A stretch of DNA of 64,000 nt from Valencia hispanica (lineage: Eukaryota; Chordata; Actinopteri; Cyprinodontiformes; Valenciidae), in contig OY747713.1 in the NCBI GenBank assembly GCA_963556495.2, forward strand, positions 31,752,961-31,816,960, given 5' to 3'. The stretch's first letter is position 1; every line of letters begins with the position of its first letter. The position numbers and the translations under genes were made by a program. Under the pieces are notes generated by a model. The model was not told where the DNA came from. It ran no database searches and saw nothing but the letters and a program-made list of their open reading frames with translations. This document shows, piece by piece, positions 61,440-64,000 of this stretch.

Positions 61440-63061
61440 CTAGAGTTCGTCATGTTTGTAGGTGAACTCTCTTGAAGATATGAAGCCATCCTTGTTCTTG
61501 TCCTCCTTGGCAAAAATATCCGCCGCCATGTTCTCATGTAAAGTGTCATTGGGTGGGTAGCCATAGCGCTCAAACTCCTTCTTGAGATATTCTTTAACCT
61601 AAAATATGAAAACACAGTGAGATAAATAAAACAATCGCTTCTTTGTCAAATACAACCAGAGCAGATAAAAAAAAAGCTGTTTTCAAACAATTATTTCTTT
61701 GGGGGGGGGGGGGATTTATTCAAATCCAACCTGACCCTATGTGAAAATGTATTTTTTTATTAAATCCTCAATTAGCTAATTATTCAGAATTTTATTTGAC
61801 AATTTCTTTAGCCATTGCCAGATCAGAATAAACCTTACCTGTAAAATTTAAAAAATCATTTAAAAAATCCTGGTTGACCGCTTGAAGTAGGCTAAAAGGT
61901 TTTAAAATCACACATAGAGCTCCAATTTAAAGAAACTAGCAACGATGAGAAAGAGTTACTTTAGCCATATCTGACTGGAACGTGCTACAAAGTCATTACT
62001 AGGGCTTCAGGACTTAAGCACAATGAGAGCCATCATCCACAAATGGATAAAATATAGAACAGGAGCAAACCCTCCTATGAATGGTCAGTCTACCAAAAAT
62101 TACTCTAACAGCACACCGACGAGTCATCCAGGAGGTCACAAAAGAACCCAGAACAACATCTACAGAACTACAGACTACTTGCCTCAGTTACTGTAAGGTC
62201 AAGGTTCATGATTCAACAATAAGAAAGAGGGACAGGGCAAAAATGGCATCGATGGGAAAGTTTGCTGAGTTGAATCATCGAATCATCACTTTATTGTTAG
62301 ACAAACGAGTTTCGGCTAGTTGACTTCATCAAGGTCACAAGCCGAAATGTGTTGGTCTACCAATAAAGTGTCTTGGCATTTCAAGTGTTGTTTTCACCTC
62401 ATATTTGGAGAGCCTCCAGTCGTCATTGAGGTCCATTTCCTGGAAGGACTCGTGAGACCTCGGACCATTTCTGATTTCAAGCAATTCAACCGTAAAGGTT
62501 AATGTGCTCTCTGGTGGGATTTTACCTGGTCACAGAAAGCATAGTAACAAGTCAGATAAAAAAAATACTAAATTGGACCATCAAAAGTTTACTTCAAGAA
62601 AACTGTAATTTGGTTCTTTTAGTAGTCCAGCCAAGCTTTTGGATGTTTTGTTGTCTGTATAAAAGATGGTTAGTTCCTATATGGCGATGGTTTTGGTTAG
62701 TATGGGTTGTGCTTACCAGACTAAAAGTACAGTATTGTTTGCATGCTCCATGCTGAGTCAAGGTAGACGACTGTCTCAGAATAAAGTCTCAGTTTAGCAT
62801 GAAAGCCCTAGAAAGCCACTGGATGCAAGACAAAGAAATATTAATATCACTTAGAGACTAACTGTTTCCAGCAACATGCATTGGTGACAGAAGACAGACG
62901 AGGCCTCACTACCTTTCCCTTCTTTCCCATAGGCCAGGGCGGGAGGTATTATCAGTTTCCTCTTCTCTCCTGAACACATGTCCTGTAGGCCTAGATCCCA
63001 GCCTTTGATTACTTCCCTGATCCCCAACGTGAACCACATTGCTTGCTCACTTTGCTTTCGA
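61440..63061 (-). CDS. fkbp14: FKBP14, ER peptidyl-prolyl isomerase (3' three exons; first exon outside the window)
   Basis: FKBP14 (FKBP22) is an ER-lumen prolyl cis-trans isomerase that helps fold collagens. Exons (minus): 63061-62913, 62525-62398 and 61598-61440 (stop TAG). Borders are AG/GT with phases 2-1, 1-0 and 0-stop, and they encode the last 144 residues of a protein that is about 211 in human. The FK506-binding domain is seen in [21 protein letters not shown], then [20 protein letters not shown], then [18 protein letters not shown]. Two EF-hands follow: [11 protein letters not shown] and [13 protein letters not shown]. The last four residues are HDEL, the ER retrieval signal. The signal-peptide exon must lie right of 64000. 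The intron 61599-62397 holds a Tc1 fragment and a palindromic repeat. Confidence 0.95.
61690..62260 (+). mobile_element. Tc1 fragment in fkbp14 intron
   Basis: The plus strand reads as a Tc1 transposase N-terminal part: the frame at 62081 gives [20 protein letters not shown] with a second block HDSTIRKR, as in Tc1 DNA-binding domains. The left part is non-coding terminal repeat sequence ('atttattcaaatccaacctg'). It resembles 8966-10130. No catalytic region remains. Confidence 0.7.
62287..62370. repeat. 84-bp palindrome (hairpin repeat)
   Basis: The left arm 'cactttattgttagacaaac' continuing 'gagtttcggct' pairs with the right arm, whose complement reads 'cactttattggtagaccaac' then 'acatttcggct', giving about 31-bp arms around a loop of roughly 20 bases ('agttgacttcatcaaggtca'). 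The motif of a cgtttcgg-type arm and a 'cttcatcaagg' loop belongs to a short repeat seen in many vertebrates. Confidence 0.75.
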
Positions 63062-64000
63062 CTGATAGGAAAACAATGAAAGAAGCTATTCAAATGTACC
63101 ATACTATGCCTTCCCTCTATAGTTAGACAGCCATGAGTAAGAGCTAGATATTAACCTGTTCAATCTGCTCAATTACAACCAGTGATGTTTTATAATTCTG
63201 TAGGACAAGGAACTTTTTAATGGAATATTCAGCTGAAACATTACAAACCATGCCACTATTGTGGCAACAGCAAATTTAGATTTTTAGCTTTATAAACCAA
63301 AGAATATTGGACTGCACATGCCTTAACAAGTTCTTTAAAGGAACATCACGGCTTATATAAGCGTCAGGCACTGTATTTGGTTCACCAGTAACATTTTAAA
63401 ACTTGAGGGATAGTTCCCATTGCTGTTATTTCGTCGGTCAGAGCCTAGCCACGGAGTGCCAATCAGATTCTCACAGTACAATAATGCTGGAAATAATATA
63501 ACTATTTCACAGTTACTGTAGAATACCATAATCAGACATTTAAAATGAATAACATGATTTGGTGGCGTAAAGACAGCAATTATTCCTGCCGCTGCTAAAA
63601 TAATACAATATATTGATTAATACAGTTGTCATAATAATAATGATAACATTTCATTACTCATATATTGACTTTGATGCATACATTTAAGAAAAATATAAAG
63701 TAAATACTAATTTTAGGAGTAGATAGGAGTAGGAATTGATTCTATAATCAAATCTTATACAATTCATGAGACACATTGACTACCTGGTTAGTTAAATTAA
63801 GCTACTAGCTAAAGGAGTGAGCCTGCCTCTCATTCTTTGTCTACTGTAGTTTTTTTTTTATTTCTTCCAAACTGCTGCATTTATCTTTCTTGTCTTGTAG
63901 GAGAAGGTTAAATGTAGCAGCCTCCTGTGAGCCAGCTGACCAGCAGTGTGCAGCAACAGGTCGGCGACTCAAGAAAGTCAAGCACTTTCTCTGGAATCTA
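63062..64000. other. fkbp14 intron, nothing recognised
   Basis: This stretch should contain intron 1 of fkbp14 in minus sense. I searched for the signal-peptide exon by eye and did not find it. Confidence 0.45.

Noticed and set aside
1..64000. A new multi-gene system
   Set aside because: All recognisable coding sequence belongs to known vertebrate genes or transposons. I found no cluster of unknown genes that would indicate an undescribed system.

Overview
This is a vertebrate nuclear genome window, almost certainly from a ray-finned (teleost) fish. Genes are split into small exons with GT/AG introns, base composition is AT-rich, and most of the non-coding sequence consists of teleost-type repeats: Tc1/mariner relics of several families, hAT-like MITEs, LINE tails, a tRNA-derived SINE and an LTR retrotransposon. 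I cannot name the species.

Five protein genes can be rebuilt from splice sites and recognised homology. (1) 3362-8882, + strand: the 3' six exons of raftlin (rftn1); the 5' exons lie left of the window. (2) 30409-17583, - strand: the complete 7-exon coding region of oxnad1 (311 codons), convergent with rftn1. (3) 45106-45471, + strand: single-coding-exon prr15, with a spliced 5' UTR exon and a TATA-type promoter near 43.07 kb. (4) 50539-57783, + strand: a complete 7-exon wipf3 (450 codons), a proline-rich WASP/actin partner. (5) 63061-61440, - strand: the three 3' exons of fkbp14, an ER prolyl isomerase ending in HDEL; its first exon lies right of the window. In human, RFTN1-OXNAD1 are neighbours on 3p and PRR15-WIPF3-FKBP14 are neighbours on 7p, so the 31-43 kb stretch joins two blocks that are separate in human.

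Mobile DNA fills the introns and intergenic space. The best preserved element is a 1,585-bp Tc1-type transposon (14406-15990) with TA target duplications, about 200-bp IR/DR-type terminal repeats and an uninterrupted 326-aa DD34E transposase. An LTR retrotransposon (22466-28473, - strand, CTTG target duplication) sits in an oxnad1 intron; it keeps gag and protease remnants but has lost all of pol after protease, together with part of its 3' LTR. Several insertions are nested: hAT-like MITEs inside Tc1 relics at 9421-9825 and 51252-51633, and a 497-bp segment of wipf3 intron 4 that recurs inside a Tc1 relic in intron 6. I found no CRISPR, operon or other prokaryote-type system, no tRNA or rRNA gene, and no clear new gene family. 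The most unusual structures are the truncated gag-protease LTR element, the intragenic duplicated segment, and a short hairpin repeat in fkbp14.
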